Notes under the pieces: generated by a model
Seen by the model: only the letters and a program-made list of their open reading frames with translations
Databases searched by the model: none
Told to the model about the DNA's origin: nothing
Assembly: GCA_027118455.1 (NCBI GenBank)
Contig: JAJAYZ010000034.1
Span: forward strand, 1-57,162
Reading direction: 5' to 3'
DNA: 57,162 bases
DNA from: Actinomycetes bacterium
GTDB taxonomy: Bacteria > Actinomycetota > Actinomycetes > JAHEKZ01
Part shown: positions 24,355 through 32,957 of the stretch, one piece after another
Layout: each line of letters opens with the position of its first letter
Numbering within the stretch: the first letter of the stretch is position 1
Program-made: the position numbers and the translations under genes

Positions 24355-25797
24355 TCAGCTGTTGATGTTGGCCATGACGTGCTTGATCCGGGTGTAGTCG
24401 TCGAACCCGTACATCGAGAGGTCCTTGCCGTAGCCGGAGTGCTTAAAGCCACCGTGCGGCATCTCAGCCACGAGCGGGATGTGCGTGTTGATCCAGACGC
24501 AGCCGAAGTCGAGGTTCTTGGCCATCCGCATCGCTCGACCGAAGTCCTTGGTCCATACGCTGGACGCGAGGCCGTAGTCGACCCCGTTGCCGAAGCGAAG
24601 AGCCTCAGCCTCGTCCGAGAACTTCTGGACGGTGATGACCGGCCCGAATATCTCGCTCTGAATCACCTCGTCATTCTGGGTGACATCGGCGATGACGCTG
24701 GGCTTGACGTAGTAGCCGTGGTCGCCGATCTTCTCGCCACCGGCTGTCACGCGTGCGTGGTCGGGCAGCCGGTCGAAGAAGCCGAGTACCCGCTCGAACT
24801 GGGCCACGTTGTTGACCGGCGGGACCATCGCGTCCTCGTCGCCAGGACCGTTCTGGTAGGTGGTCGCGGTGTTGAGCGCTTGCTCGGTGAGGGCGGCAAC
24901 GAAGTCGTCGTAGACACCCGGGGCAGCGAGCACACGGGTGGCCGCCGTGCAGTCTTGCCCGGCGTTGAAGTAGCCGGCGACCGCAATTGCCTCAGCAGCC
25001 GCAGCGATGTCAGCGTCGTCAAAGATGATCACGGGTGCCTTGCCGCCGAGCTCGAGGTGCAGGCGCTTGAGGTCCTTGCTCGCCGACTCGGCGATCTGCA
25101 TGCCGGCCCGCGTCGAACCGGTGATCGAGATCAACCGTGGCGTCTTATGGTCGACCAGCGCCCGGCCGGTGTCGCGGTCACCGGTGACGACGTTGAACAC
25201 GCCCGGCGGTAGGTACTCGGCGGCGATCTCAGCCATCCGCACGGTCGTGGCCGGCGTGGTGTCCGATGGCTTGAGGACCGTGGTGCAACCAGCTGCAATC
25301 GCCGGAGCGAACTTCCACACCGCCATCATCATCGGGTAGTTCCACGGTGAGACCTGGCCGACGACACCTACCGGTTCACGGCGAACCATCGACGTGTGGC
25401 CAGCCATGTACTCACCAGCTGATCGACCCTCGAGGTTGCGAGCAGCACCGGCGAAGAAACGGATCTGGTCGACCATCGGGGGGATCTCCTCGCTGGCAGT
25501 CAACGCCAGGGGCTTGCCGGTGTTCTCGCTTTCCAGAGCGACCAGCTCGTCGGCGTTGGCTTCGATCGCGTCGGCGATCTTCAACAGGGCTAACGACCGC
25601 TCGGAGGGGGTGCTGTCCTTCCATCTGTCGAAGGCGGTCGATGCCGCAGAGAAGGCACGGTCGACGTCCTCAGCCGAGCTCTTCGCTGCCTGGGCGAAGA
25701 CCTCTCCGGTGGTCGGGTTGATGAGGTCCATCATCTGACCTTCGGCGGAGTCAACGGACTCGCCGTTGATGAAGTTGCGAATGACGCGGTCGCTCAC
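24355..25797 (-). CDS. Gamma-aminobutyraldehyde dehydrogenase
   Basis: 480 residues, close in layout to PatD/PuuC-type aminobutyraldehyde dehydrogenases: QVSPWNYPMMMAVWKFAPAI, SITGSTRAGMQIAESAS, catalytic Glu in LELGGKAPVIIFDDADIA, catalytic Cys in NAGQDCTAATRV, and SEIFGPVITVQ, ending in GGFKHSGYGKDLS. It oxidises 4-aminobutanal to GABA with NAD+. It is divergent from the Lrp-aminotransferase pair with a 210-nt spacer, so the aminotransferase product would be its substrate. Similar to but distinct from the paralogue at 22,012. Confidence 0.9.
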   Translation of the reverse strand: MSDRVIRNFINGESVDSAEGQMMDLINPTTGEVFAQAAKSSAEDVDRAFSAASTAFDRWKDSTPSERSLALLKIADAIEANADELVALESENTGKPLALTASEEIPPMVDQIRFFAGAARNLEGRSAGEYMAGHTSMVRREPVGVVGQVSPWNYPMMMAVWKFAPAIAAGCTTVLKPSDTTPATTVRMAEIAAEYLPPGVFNVVTGDRDTGRALVDHKTPRLISITGSTRAGMQIAESASKDLKRLHLELGGKAPVIIFDDADIAAAAEAIAVAGYFNAGQDCTAATRVLAAPGVYDDFVAALTEQALNTATTYQNGPGDEDAMVPPVNNVAQFERVLGFFDRLPDHARVTAGGEKIGDHGYYVKPSVIADVTQNDEVIQSEIFGPVITVQKFSDEAEALRFGNGVDYGLASSVWTKDFGRAMRMAKNLDFGCVWINTHIPLVAEMPHGGFKHSGYGKDLSMYGFDDYTRIKHVMANINS

Positions 25798-26007
25798 GTT
25801 CTCTCCTCATTCGGGGTGGGACAACGGGTCGACTGGCTGGGCACGTTTGGGCGTCGTCTTGCGGCAATCAGCCCGGTCTTTCCACCCTAGCCCTCGACCG
25901 CTGGAAACGACAGAGTTGGCCAAGTTCGGATACTGATTTCGTCGCCCAGACCCTGTTTGTCGACGGAATCACTTGCATTCGGTGGCTAATGACGACAGGA
26001 TGCGCCA

Positions 26008-26493
26008 ATGGTCAGCCGTGATCGCGCCTCCGAACGCAGCAATGGTGCCGTCCTCGACGACGTGTCGAAGGCGATCATCGAGCAGCTGCAGGAGGACGGG
26101 CGCCGGCCCTACTCAGCGATCGGCAAGGCCGTCGGGCTCTCGGAGGCAGCAGTACGCCAGCGCGTACAGCGACTCCAGGAGACCGGCGTCATGCAAATCG
26201 TGGCTGTCACCGATCCGCTCTCCGTGGGATTTCCGCGGGCAGCCATGATCGGGGTCCGTGTCGAAGGCGACATGGAAGAAGTCGCCGACGCACTCGCGGC
26301 CATGTCAGCAGTCGACTACGTCGTCATCACCGCAGGTTCCTACGATATTCTCGTCGAGGTAGTTTGCGAAGATGACGACCATTTGCTCGATGTCATCAAC
26401 GGTCAGATCCGGGCAATCCCCGGCGTCCGGCACACCGAGAGCTTCGTCTACCTCAAGCTCCGTAAACAGATCTACTCCTGGGGAACCCGATGA
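26008..26493 (+). CDS. Lrp/AsnC family transcriptional regulator
   Basis: 161 residues with an N-terminal winged helix (KAIIEQLQEDGRRPYSAIGK, then LSEAAVRQRVQRLQETGVMQ) and a C-terminal RAM ligand/oligomer domain (AAMIGVRVEGDMEEVADALA, GSYDILVEVVCEDDDHLLDV). Its stop overlaps the start of the aminotransferase (ATGA), so the two are co-translated. It probably senses an amino acid or amine and controls this divergent promoter region; the spacer contains an imperfect TTCGTCG/CGACGGAA pair around 25,938-25,969 that could be an operator. Confidence 0.88.
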   Translation: MVSRDRASERSNGAVLDDVSKAIIEQLQEDGRRPYSAIGKAVGLSEAAVRQRVQRLQETGVMQIVAVTDPLSVGFPRAAMIGVRVEGDMEEVADALAAMSAVDYVVITAGSYDILVEVVCEDDDHLLDVINGQIRAIPGVRHTESFVYLKLRKQIYSWGTR

Positions 26494-27887
26494 GCACATC
26501 ACCGCAATACGTCAGCGAGCCAGGCGACGACCGCCTCGCCGAGAAAGCCCGCGACCACCTGTGGATGCACTTCACCCGCCACTCCACCTTCGAGCAGGGT
26601 GGCCACGTCCCGGTCATCACCCGCGGCGACGGCGCCTACATTTGGGACGACCAGGGCAACAAGTACCTCGATGGACTTGCTGGTCTCTTCGTGGTCCAGG
26701 TCGGCCACGGTCGCACCGAGCTTGCCGAGGTCATGGCCAAGCAGGCGTCCGAACTCGCCTTCTTCCCGCTGTGGTCCTACGCCCATCCACCGGCGATCGA
26801 ACTCGCAGACCGGCTGGCCGAGCTTGCGCCCGGCGACCTCAACCGCGTCTTCTTCACCTCTGGTGGCGGTGAGGCAGTCGAGAGTGCGTGGAAGCTGGCC
26901 AAGCAGTACTTCAAGATGACCGGCAAGCCGATGAAGCACAAGGTGATCAGCCGTTCGATCGCCTACCACGGCACGCCGCACGGTGCCCTCTCCATCACCG
27001 GGATCCCCGACGCGAAGAAGTACTTCGAGCCGCTCGTTCCAACCGGTATCAAGGTGCCGAACACGAACTTCTACCGGGCGCCTGAGCACGGCGACGACCT
27101 CCGTGCTTTTGGGCAGTGGGCGGCCAACCGGATCGCCGAAGCGATCGAGTTTGAGGGCCCAGAAACCGTCGCTGCTGTCTTCCTCGAGCCGGTGCAGAAC
27201 TCCGGGGGGTGCTTCCCGCCGCCGCCCGGATACCTCGAGCGTGTTCGCGAGATCTGCGACGAGTACGACGTGCTCTTCGTCTCCGATGAGACCATCTGCG
27301 CGTACGGCCGGATCGGCGACTACTTCGCCACCAAGCGCTACGGCGTGACCCCCGACATAATCACGTCAGCCAAGGGACTCACCTCCGGTTACGCCCCACT
27401 CGGCGCGATGATTGTCAGCGACCGGCTCTTCGAGCCGTTCCGTCACGGCCAGGAGTACTTCGCCCATGGCTATACGTGGGGCGGTCACCCCGTCGCGGCC
27501 GCTGTAGCCCTCGCCAACCTCGACATCTTTGAGCGCGAGGGCATCAACGAGCACGTCCGTGCCAACGAGGGGGCCTTCCGCTCAACGCTCGAGAAGCTCA
27601 ACGACCTGCCGATCGTCGGCGACGTTCGTGGCGACGGGTACTTCTACGGCATTGAACTGGTCAAGGACAAGAAGACCAAGGAGACCTTCGATGACGACGA
27701 GGCCGAGCGACTGCTCCGCGGCTTCTTGTCGAAGGCGCTCTTCGACGCCGGGCTCTACTGCCGCGCCGACGACCGTGGTGACCCCGTCATTCAGTTGGCG
27801 CCACCGCTGATCGTTGGCCAGAAGGAGTTCGACCAGATCGAGTCGACCCTCCGCTCTGTCCTCACCGAAGCCTGGGCGATGCTGTAG
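26490..27887 (+). CDS. Putrescine aminotransferase, SpuC-like (class III)
   Basis: 465-residue PLP enzyme of the omega-amine:pyruvate class. Motifs: DGLAGLFVVQVGHGRTELAE, VFFTSGGGEAVESAWKLAKQ, AYHGTPHGALSITG, the PLP Asp in VLFVSDETICAYGRIG, the Schiff-base lysine in DIITSAKGLTSGYAPLGAM, and HGYTWGGHPVAAAVA. The family transfers the amino group of putrescine or cadaverine to pyruvate, giving 4-aminobutanal or 5-aminopentanal. It is coupled to the Lrp gene and divergent from the matching aldehyde dehydrogenase. Exact amine preference is not visible. Confidence 0.88.
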   Translation: MSTSPQYVSEPGDDRLAEKARDHLWMHFTRHSTFEQGGHVPVITRGDGAYIWDDQGNKYLDGLAGLFVVQVGHGRTELAEVMAKQASELAFFPLWSYAHPPAIELADRLAELAPGDLNRVFFTSGGGEAVESAWKLAKQYFKMTGKPMKHKVISRSIAYHGTPHGALSITGIPDAKKYFEPLVPTGIKVPNTNFYRAPEHGDDLRAFGQWAANRIAEAIEFEGPETVAAVFLEPVQNSGGCFPPPPGYLERVREICDEYDVLFVSDETICAYGRIGDYFATKRYGVTPDIITSAKGLTSGYAPLGAMIVSDRLFEPFRHGQEYFAHGYTWGGHPVAAAVALANLDIFEREGINEHVRANEGAFRSTLEKLNDLPIVGDVRGDGYFYGIELVKDKKTKETFDDDEAERLLRGFLSKALFDAGLYCRADDRGDPVIQLAPPLIVGQKEFDQIESTLRSVLTEAWAML

Positions 27888-27899
27888 TTCGTCACGCTT

Positions 27900-27937
27900 G
27901 GGAGGGGTCCGCGGCCGGATGGCGGCGGACCCTTCCC
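27900..27937 (+). terminator. Hairpin terminator after the aminotransferase
   Basis: gggaggggtccgc (27,900-27,912) pairs with gcggacccttccc (27,925-27,937) with one G-T wobble and a 12-nt loop, starting 12 nt after the stop codon. No T run follows. Confidence 0.6.
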
Positions 27938-27968
27938 ATACCCCACCAGCCAGTTACCAACGCACTGT

Positions 27969-28028
27969 GCGGCCACCATCTATGCGGACACCATCTATGC
28001 GGACACCATCTATGCGGACACCATCAGT
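27969..28028 (+). repeat. Four tandem 15-bp repeats upstream of the PPOX gene
   Basis: Unit gcggacaccatctat, copies at 27,969, 27,984, 27,999 and 28,014 (first and last with one or two changes). They sit in the 5' region immediately before the ribosome binding site (tgagga) of the gene at 28,038 and contain several out-of-frame ATG codons. Confidence 0.9.
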
Positions 28029-28037
28029 GAGGACCCC

Positions 28038-28712
28038 ATGACCGATACCACTTTGCCCACCCCCGGCTCGACCGAGCGCACCACCATTCGCCGTATCCCG
28101 GAGAAGACGGTCAACGACCGAGAGACCGGCTACGCGATCTTGGACGCCGGTTTCGTCGCCCACGTCTCAGTCGTCGACGACAGCGGACAGCCTTATGTTG
28201 TCCCGGTGGGCTACGCCCGAGACGGTGACCGGGTGCTCTTCCACGGATCGACCGGAAGCCGGCTCTTCCGGGGCCTCGCCGAAGGCCAGCCGATGTGCCT
28301 CACCGTCACCCTGCTGGACGGCATGGTCCTCGCACGGTCGACCTTTGAGTCGTCGATGAACTACCGCGGGGTGATGGTCCTTGGATCCGGCTCGGTGCTC
28401 GAAGGTGACGACAAGGACCATGCGCTTGAGGTCATCACCGAACACCTGCTCCCGGGGCGGTGGAGTGAAGCGCGCCACCCCAACAACAAAGAGCTGGCTG
28501 CAACCCTGGTCCTGGCCCTCGATCTCACCGAGATGTCGGTCAAACTCTCCGAAGGTCCACCCGGAGACGAGGAAGACGACATCTCTCGCCCTGTCTGGGC
28601 CGGCGTCGTCCCCATCGTGGAAACCTTCGGTGAGCCGCAGTCGGCCCCTGACCTGGTCGAGCCCTATCCCGTCCCTGACTACGTCTTGGCCTGGCGCCGA
28701 CCCCTTCCCTGA
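28038..28712 (+). CDS. Pyridoxamine 5'-phosphate oxidase family flavoprotein
   Basis: 224 residues, split-barrel FMN-binding fold of the NimA/PPOX-like type: N-terminal VNDRETGYAILDAGFVAHVS, PYVVPVGYARDGDRVLFHGS, and STFESSMNYRGVMVLGSG. Members bind FMN, F420 or heme and reduce or oxidise diverse small molecules; the substrate is not predictable here. The ATG has AGGA 8 nt upstream. It stands alone between the aminotransferase terminator and the convergent SIS gene. Upstream tandem repeats may influence its translation. Confidence 0.85.
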   Translation: MTDTTLPTPGSTERTTIRRIPEKTVNDRETGYAILDAGFVAHVSVVDDSGQPYVVPVGYARDGDRVLFHGSTGSRLFRGLAEGQPMCLTVTLLDGMVLARSTFESSMNYRGVMVLGSGSVLEGDDKDHALEVITEHLLPGRWSEARHPNNKELAATLVLALDLTEMSVKLSEGPPGDEEDDISRPVWAGVVPIVETFGEPQSAPDLVEPYPVPDYVLAWRRPLP

Positions 28713-28726
28713 CGACTCCTCCAGCG

Positions 28727-29686
28727 CTAGGCCCCCGCTTGCCAGACGTCGGCTGCCACGAGTTCGGCCACCATCAGTTCGGTCAGAAGGCGGACGTCCT
28801 CGTCGTCATCGTGCCGGTAGCGCACGACGTGGTCGGCGCCTTCCACCTGAGCACCAGCGACTACGACGGTCGACCCGCGCTCACGTGTCCATCGCAGTAG
28901 CTCGTCCTCGTACTGGCTGCCCGGAAGCAGCAGCATCCGGTAGTCCTGCGTCTTGGTCAGGTAGACGTCGACATGGCTCCACTCCCCCGTCTCTGAAGCT
29001 ATTGCGGGGCGTCGGGGCCCCTCGCGGAGCATCAGGGCCGATTGCTGGGCGTTGCCGAGCCTGCGGAACGGTGCGACGACGGCCGTCACGTCGGGGCCGG
29101 CCAGTCGCTCGACGGTCTCCGGCAGCCAGCCGACCTGACGGTCGAGAAGGTCCTGGGTTGCTTCAACGGTGCGGCCGAGAATCGCCAGCAGATCGCGCTC
29201 GACCCCGGTGAACTTGGCCTCCAGCGCCAGGAGCAGTACCTGGGTGTTGGTGTACGAACGACACGACACCCCACCGCGCTCCGGGCCAGCGTGCATGAGC
29301 ACGGTGTGGTCCGCGACCTGGGTGAGCGGCGATCCCTCCGCGTTGGTGACAACAAACACCGGCGACTGGCCGGCATACTGACTCACCGCGTCCTGTGTCT
29401 CGCGTGAGCCCCCGGATGCAGAGATGGCAACGACGAGCTGTTCGGTACCAGGTGGCGGCAGCAGCTCAGACGATGCGAGCTCAGCGACAGCGTCCACGCC
29501 ATGGGCCCGGAGCCGGGCAGCAGCAACCCCCGCGGCAAACATCGACGATCCCATGCCCAGCAGGAGGACCTGTCCGATGTCATCGGGAACGTCCGACCAC
29601 GGGTCGTCGGTGACCAAAACGCGCTGCAGATCGCGCAAGACCGATGGTCGTGCCTCAATATCGGCGGCGAAGAGATTCGGGTCCAC
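28727..29686 (-). CDS. SIS-domain phosphosugar isomerase/deaminase-like protein
   Basis: 319 residues from GTG 29,686, chosen because AGGAG lies 4 nt upstream and 14 nt after the kinase stop. Two SIS domains are visible: residues about 30-165 (QVLLLGMGSSMFAAGVAAAR, VVAISASGGSRETQDAVSQY) and about 180-315. This matches the isomerase half of glucosamine-6-phosphate synthase and AgaS/GlmS-like deaminases, without the glutaminase domain. Downstream of a glucosamine-kinase-like gene it would convert amino-sugar phosphate to a ketose phosphate plus ammonia (inference). Confidence 0.82.
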   Translation of the reverse strand: MDPNLFAADIEARPSVLRDLQRVLVTDDPWSDVPDDIGQVLLLGMGSSMFAAGVAAARLRAHGVDAVAELASSELLPPPGTEQLVVAISASGGSRETQDAVSQYAGQSPVFVVTNAEGSPLTQVADHTVLMHAGPERGGVSCRSYTNTQVLLLALEAKFTGVERDLLAILGRTVEATQDLLDRQVGWLPETVERLAGPDVTAVVAPFRRLGNAQQSALMLREGPRRPAIASETGEWSHVDVYLTKTQDYRMLLLPGSQYEDELLRWTRERGSTVVVAGAQVEGADHVVRYRHDDDEDVRLLTELMVAELVAADVWQAGA

Positions 29687-29700
29687 GGTTCTCCTGAGCG

Positions 29701-31044
29701 TCACGCTTGGGGAAAGAGCGCCTGCAATGCCTGGTCCGGCACGTACCGCCACCGTGGCAGGTGCCGCACAGCGTAGAGGAACTCTCGACACTCCTGCTCG
29801 ACCTGGAACGGCCGTAGGAGCCGTTCGTCAAGGAGACGGGTCTGACCAAGTTCGGCAAGGCGCGCTCGGTAGCCACCGAGGAAGCGAGCCTGCGCCTCAG
29901 CGATCCAAACGTTCACCCGGCCAGCATTGGCTTCCTCCACCCGGCGTAGGACAACACGCCCAACGTGGTCGATCGACTGCAGCATGCCTGCCACATCACG
30001 CGCAGCAGGCTGCTGGGCAAGCCGCTCGGCAACCGGCAGCACGGGATTGCCGTCGAAGTCGCCTACTGCATACCCACCCTGCCACCGCAGAACCTGACCG
30101 ATGTGCAAGTCACCGTGCACCGCGATCACCGTTGCGTCGATGACGTCGCTGAGTGCCTCAAAGATCTCACCGATCGGCCCACTGAGATCCGCCAGTCGAT
30201 GACCCTCTTCGCCGTCGACGGACCCGAGCGCATCATCAAGCAAGGTGCGGGCTAGCCGACGCCACTCGACAGCATCGTGGCTTCCCGCCAGCCGAGTGGG
30301 GGACGGCATTACCTCCGTCGGTGTGGCCAATGCGGCGTGCATGTCGGCGATCACGGTGCCGACGACTCCCAGACCATCGACCGACGCATCCAGATCGCCG
30401 CCCCTGGCCGCAAAGTCACCAGCGTCGAGCACAGCCCACGTCCAGCCGTCACTGGCCCCGACGAGGAACTGCATGACCGAAGCGACGAGCACCTCCCGCC
30501 GACCGTCCGTCCAGGTGACGAACCCACATGGCTGTGGCATCTCGGCAAAACCAGCCCTGCTCAGCTGAGCGATCAGCCGAGGCGCTGGTGTCGGTTCGGC
30601 GTGCACGGCCCACTTCACCACTGCCGCGTCCGCAACGACGACCGACTCGTGGGTCTGGTCGACTTCCATCGCCAGCTCCGCGGCACCTGGGTCAAGCGCC
30701 TCGAAACCATCGGGAGCGAACGAAGTGAACGAGAACCCGTCATTTCCCGCTTCCTTGACGTCGACCAGGAGACGCGTCAGCGCCGCGGCGGCCCCATCGC
30801 CAGGCACCGCCCGTAGCAAAGTAGCGCCAGCTACCCGAAAGGGCGCAGCTAGCAGCTGGCCCTTCGTATCGCGCAAGACGCCGATCCAGAGGTCGGTCGA
30901 CAGCCGCATAGCGCCGACCAGGGAAAGGTGCTCTGGGACGGGCGAGCCCTCGACGCGACGGAGTTCGGGCAGCAACTGGATCGGGTCAGTAGCGGCGGCC
31001 AGAGCGGCAAGTGAGGCGAAACTGGGCGAGTCAGCGTCGGTCAC
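29701..31044 (-). CDS. Aminoglycoside/maltokinase-type phosphotransferase, probable glucosamine kinase
   Basis: 447 residues from a GTG that overlaps the end of the glycosyltransferase gene by 14 nt. The C-terminal lobe has the kinase catalytic loop VIAVHGDLHIGQVLRW and the metal motif YAVGDFDGNP, as in aminoglycoside phosphotransferases and mycobacterial maltokinase; the N-terminal cap domain is maltokinase-like. Actinobacterial glucosamine kinases of this fold are known next to SIS-domain isomerases, which is exactly the arrangement here. The substrate call is by context; a maltose or other aminosugar kinase is possible. Confidence 0.75.
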   Translation of the reverse strand: MTDADSPSFASLAALAAATDPIQLLPELRRVEGSPVPEHLSLVGAMRLSTDLWIGVLRDTKGQLLAAPFRVAGATLLRAVPGDGAAAALTRLLVDVKEAGNDGFSFTSFAPDGFEALDPGAAELAMEVDQTHESVVVADAAVVKWAVHAEPTPAPRLIAQLSRAGFAEMPQPCGFVTWTDGRREVLVASVMQFLVGASDGWTWAVLDAGDFAARGGDLDASVDGLGVVGTVIADMHAALATPTEVMPSPTRLAGSHDAVEWRRLARTLLDDALGSVDGEEGHRLADLSGPIGEIFEALSDVIDATVIAVHGDLHIGQVLRWQGGYAVGDFDGNPVLPVAERLAQQPAARDVAGMLQSIDHVGRVVLRRVEEANAGRVNVWIAEAQARFLGGYRARLAELGQTRLLDERLLRPFQVEQECREFLYAVRHLPRWRYVPDQALQALFPQA

Positions 31045-32344
31045 GATGCTGCTGCGCTACCTGCTCGATCACGTCGGCTGCCCGCTCCTTGCCGCGGCGC
31101 GCGCGAATCGCCGCGCCAACGGCGTTCATTCGGGAGCGCAGCTCGGCGTCTGCAAGGAGCCCGTCGACGGCCCCGGCCAGTTCGCCATCGACGAAGGCAT
31201 AGGTGCTCAATCGGCGCCCGAAGCCCAGCTCGTCCATGCGCTGGGCGTTGTCGTACTGGTCCCAGAACAGGGGAAGGAGGACCATCGGCTTGCCGAAGTG
31301 CAGTGCCTCAGTCGTCGTGTTGTTCCCGCCGTGGGTGATCACCAGATCGACCAGTGGCATCAGCGAGGTCTGCGGCAAGAACTCAAGACCCCACATGTTG
31401 TCTGCGAGCTCGTACTCGGCGTGCTGAGGGCCTTTGCTCACGATGAACCGGTGTCGTGTCTTTCCAAGAACCTCGATCAGACGCTTCATCAGATCGACAT
31501 CGGCGCTGCCCAGCGAGCCGAGCGAGAGGTAGATGAGGCCCGAGCCCTGGGGCCGGTCGATCAGCTGAGCCGGCACTTCGAACGGCTCATCGGTGGAGCG
31601 AACACTGGAGTCAAGCCGGTGCCAAGTGGCGTCGAGCTGACGCCGATCGACGTAGTCGGACTCTTCGGGGAAGACATACAAGTTGGCATATTGGGAGACA
31701 GGCATGAAGTCGAGGTCGGGCAGCGGATCCGCGCCACAGGAAACGACGAACTCGTTAAAGTCGTTCCACATGTCGCGGTGGGTACGTTCGTACTCCGCCC
31801 GAAAGGCCGACCACCCACTCTCGTCATCGGCGGGCAAGCCGGAAAACGTTGGGGCGACCCCAGCACCCTTCACCTCGAGCGGATTGCAGCTGACGATCCG
31901 GACGAACGCAGCATCAGCCGTTGTCAGTGCTGGAAAAATCACGACATTGTCTTCAACGATGACGTCGGGCTGTTGCCGCGCGATGATCTCGCGCAAATGC
32001 GGTTCGCAGTACTTCACTCCGTCAATCAGGGCCTGGTAGGTGGGCGCGATGAAGGACGCCAGCTGGTCAACGGTCGGCTTGCGAAACTCTGGCGAGGTCT
32101 TGCGGATGAACTCCTTCCAGAACGCACCGGGGTCAGCTTCATCGCTCCCCTCGGCGGGAGGAGCCAGATCGACGAGGTCTTCGACAAAACCCAACGGTTG
32201 CAGCTTTCCCTTCCAACTGGCTTCGGCGGCGAACACGACCCGATGGCCACGTCCCAGCAACACGTTGCCGATGCCGATGCAGTTACCGGTTGGCCCGTAA
32301 GCGGACTCGGGCAGGAAGAGAACCGTTAGTGGGCGGTCGGTCAT
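31031..32344 (-). CDS. MGT-type glycosyltransferase (GT1 family)
   Basis: 437 residues from ATG 32,344 (GAGGAG 5 nt upstream); the open frame continues to 33,148 without meaning. The N-terminal acceptor domain begins TVLFLPESAYGPTGNCIGIG, and the C-terminal nucleotide-sugar domain has the GT1 donor signature (VDLVITHGGNNTTTEALHFG, KPMVLLPLFWDQYDNAQRM). Such enzymes glycosylate small hydrophobic molecules or carotenoids/macrolides. First gene of a three-gene operon with the kinase and SIS protein. What it glycosylates cannot be read from the sequence; an amino-sugar-containing product or its recycling is a working idea. Confidence 0.85.
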   Translation of the reverse strand: MTDRPLTVLFLPESAYGPTGNCIGIGNVLLGRGHRVVFAAEASWKGKLQPLGFVEDLVDLAPPAEGSDEADPGAFWKEFIRKTSPEFRKPTVDQLASFIAPTYQALIDGVKYCEPHLREIIARQQPDVIVEDNVVIFPALTTADAAFVRIVSCNPLEVKGAGVAPTFSGLPADDESGWSAFRAEYERTHRDMWNDFNEFVVSCGADPLPDLDFMPVSQYANLYVFPEESDYVDRRQLDATWHRLDSSVRSTDEPFEVPAQLIDRPQGSGLIYLSLGSLGSADVDLMKRLIEVLGKTRHRFIVSKGPQHAEYELADNMWGLEFLPQTSLMPLVDLVITHGGNNTTTEALHFGKPMVLLPLFWDQYDNAQRMDELGFGRRLSTYAFVDGELAGAVDGLLADAELRSRMNAVGAAIRARRGKERAADVIEQVAQQHRDRR

Positions 32345-32368
32345 CACAACTCCTCGGTCCGAAGCGGG

Positions 32369-32484
32369 CCTCACGTGAGGCGGTGGTACCCAAGTGCCCC
32401 GCGGCATCATGGCACCGCCGCTTGGTCCGTACCCCCGAGACGCGCCATCTCGTGAGGTCCATGATGGAGTGGAGGCCTCACGTG
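32369..32484. promoter_or_regulatory. Palindromic operator candidates between glycosyltransferase and cupin genes
   Basis: A perfect 12-bp palindrome CCTCACGTGAGG lies at 32,369-32,380, 25 nt before the glycosyltransferase start. A second site, CCTCACGTG, is at 32,476-32,484, 26 nt before the cupin start, and a half-like TCGTGAGG at 32,450-32,457 lies between. The near-symmetric placement in a divergent promoter region suggests one regulator controlling both directions. The regulator is not identified. Confidence 0.45.
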
Positions 32485-32509
32485 CCACATCCCCCGAAAG
32501 GAATCCACC

Positions 32510-32869
32510 GTGACCACGCCGCTCCTGGTTGCCAATGCCTACGCCGAACTCTCTACCGACCTCGAAGACTGGGGACCGCGCGTCGGTGCTGACGTGGGTG
32601 AACCCCAGATGAGCGGCCGCATCTTCTACGAGGGCAATGGCGTCCAGATCGGGATCTGGGAGTGCACCCCGGGCGGCTGGGCGATCGAGAACCGCCCCGA
32701 CCACGAGACCGTGCAGATCCTCGCCGGCCGGGCACGACTGTCCGACGCCGACGCCGACGCCGCGTCGGTTGAGTTGACCGCCGGTGACGTGCTGACCTTG
32801 CCGAAGGGCTGGTCCGGCCGTTGGGACATCCTCGAGACGGTTCGCAAGCTCTACTTCATCTCCGGGTAG
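32510..32869 (+). CDS. Small cupin-domain protein (DUF861/cupin_3 type)
   Basis: 119 residues, a single beta-barrel cupin: QIGIWECTPGGWAIENRPDH and ETVQILAGRARLSD, then LTAGDVLTLPKGWSGRWDIL, typical of cupin_3 (EutQ/ureidoglycine aminohydrolase-like) proteins. A GTG start follows AAAGGA. Its metal-binding residues are only partly the classical set. These proteins often accompany amine catabolism genes. It is divergent from the glycosyltransferase and 88 nt before the acyl-CoA dehydrogenase. Confidence 0.78.
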   Translation: MTTPLLVANAYAELSTDLEDWGPRVGADVGEPQMSGRIFYEGNGVQIGIWECTPGGWAIENRPDHETVQILAGRARLSDADADAASVELTAGDVLTLPKGWSGRWDILETVRKLYFISG

Positions 32870-32896
32870 TTCGCCAACGATGGCGACCGGTGGTAA

Positions 32897-32908
32897 ATTG
32901 GATCCAAT
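32897..32908. promoter_or_regulatory. GntR/FadR-type operator upstream of glutaryl-CoA dehydrogenase
   Basis: ATTGGATCCAAT is a perfect 12-bp palindrome 49 nt before the ATG at 32,958. It resembles FCD-type GntR operators, and a one-base variant (ATTGTATCCAAT) precedes the CoA-transferase/GntR operon at 36,216. The GntR at 34,387 is the obvious candidate to bind both. Confidence 0.55.
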
Positions 32909-32957
32909 CTTCGGTCCGTCGCCGTCACCCTCGCTGTCTCCATCGTTGGGAGCCTCC

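Noticed and set aside
30725..32329. A 534-codon plus-strand open frame
   Set aside because: It is antisense to the kinase and glycosyltransferase genes, both with complete family motifs; the frame shows no recognisable domain and reflects high-GC codon bias.
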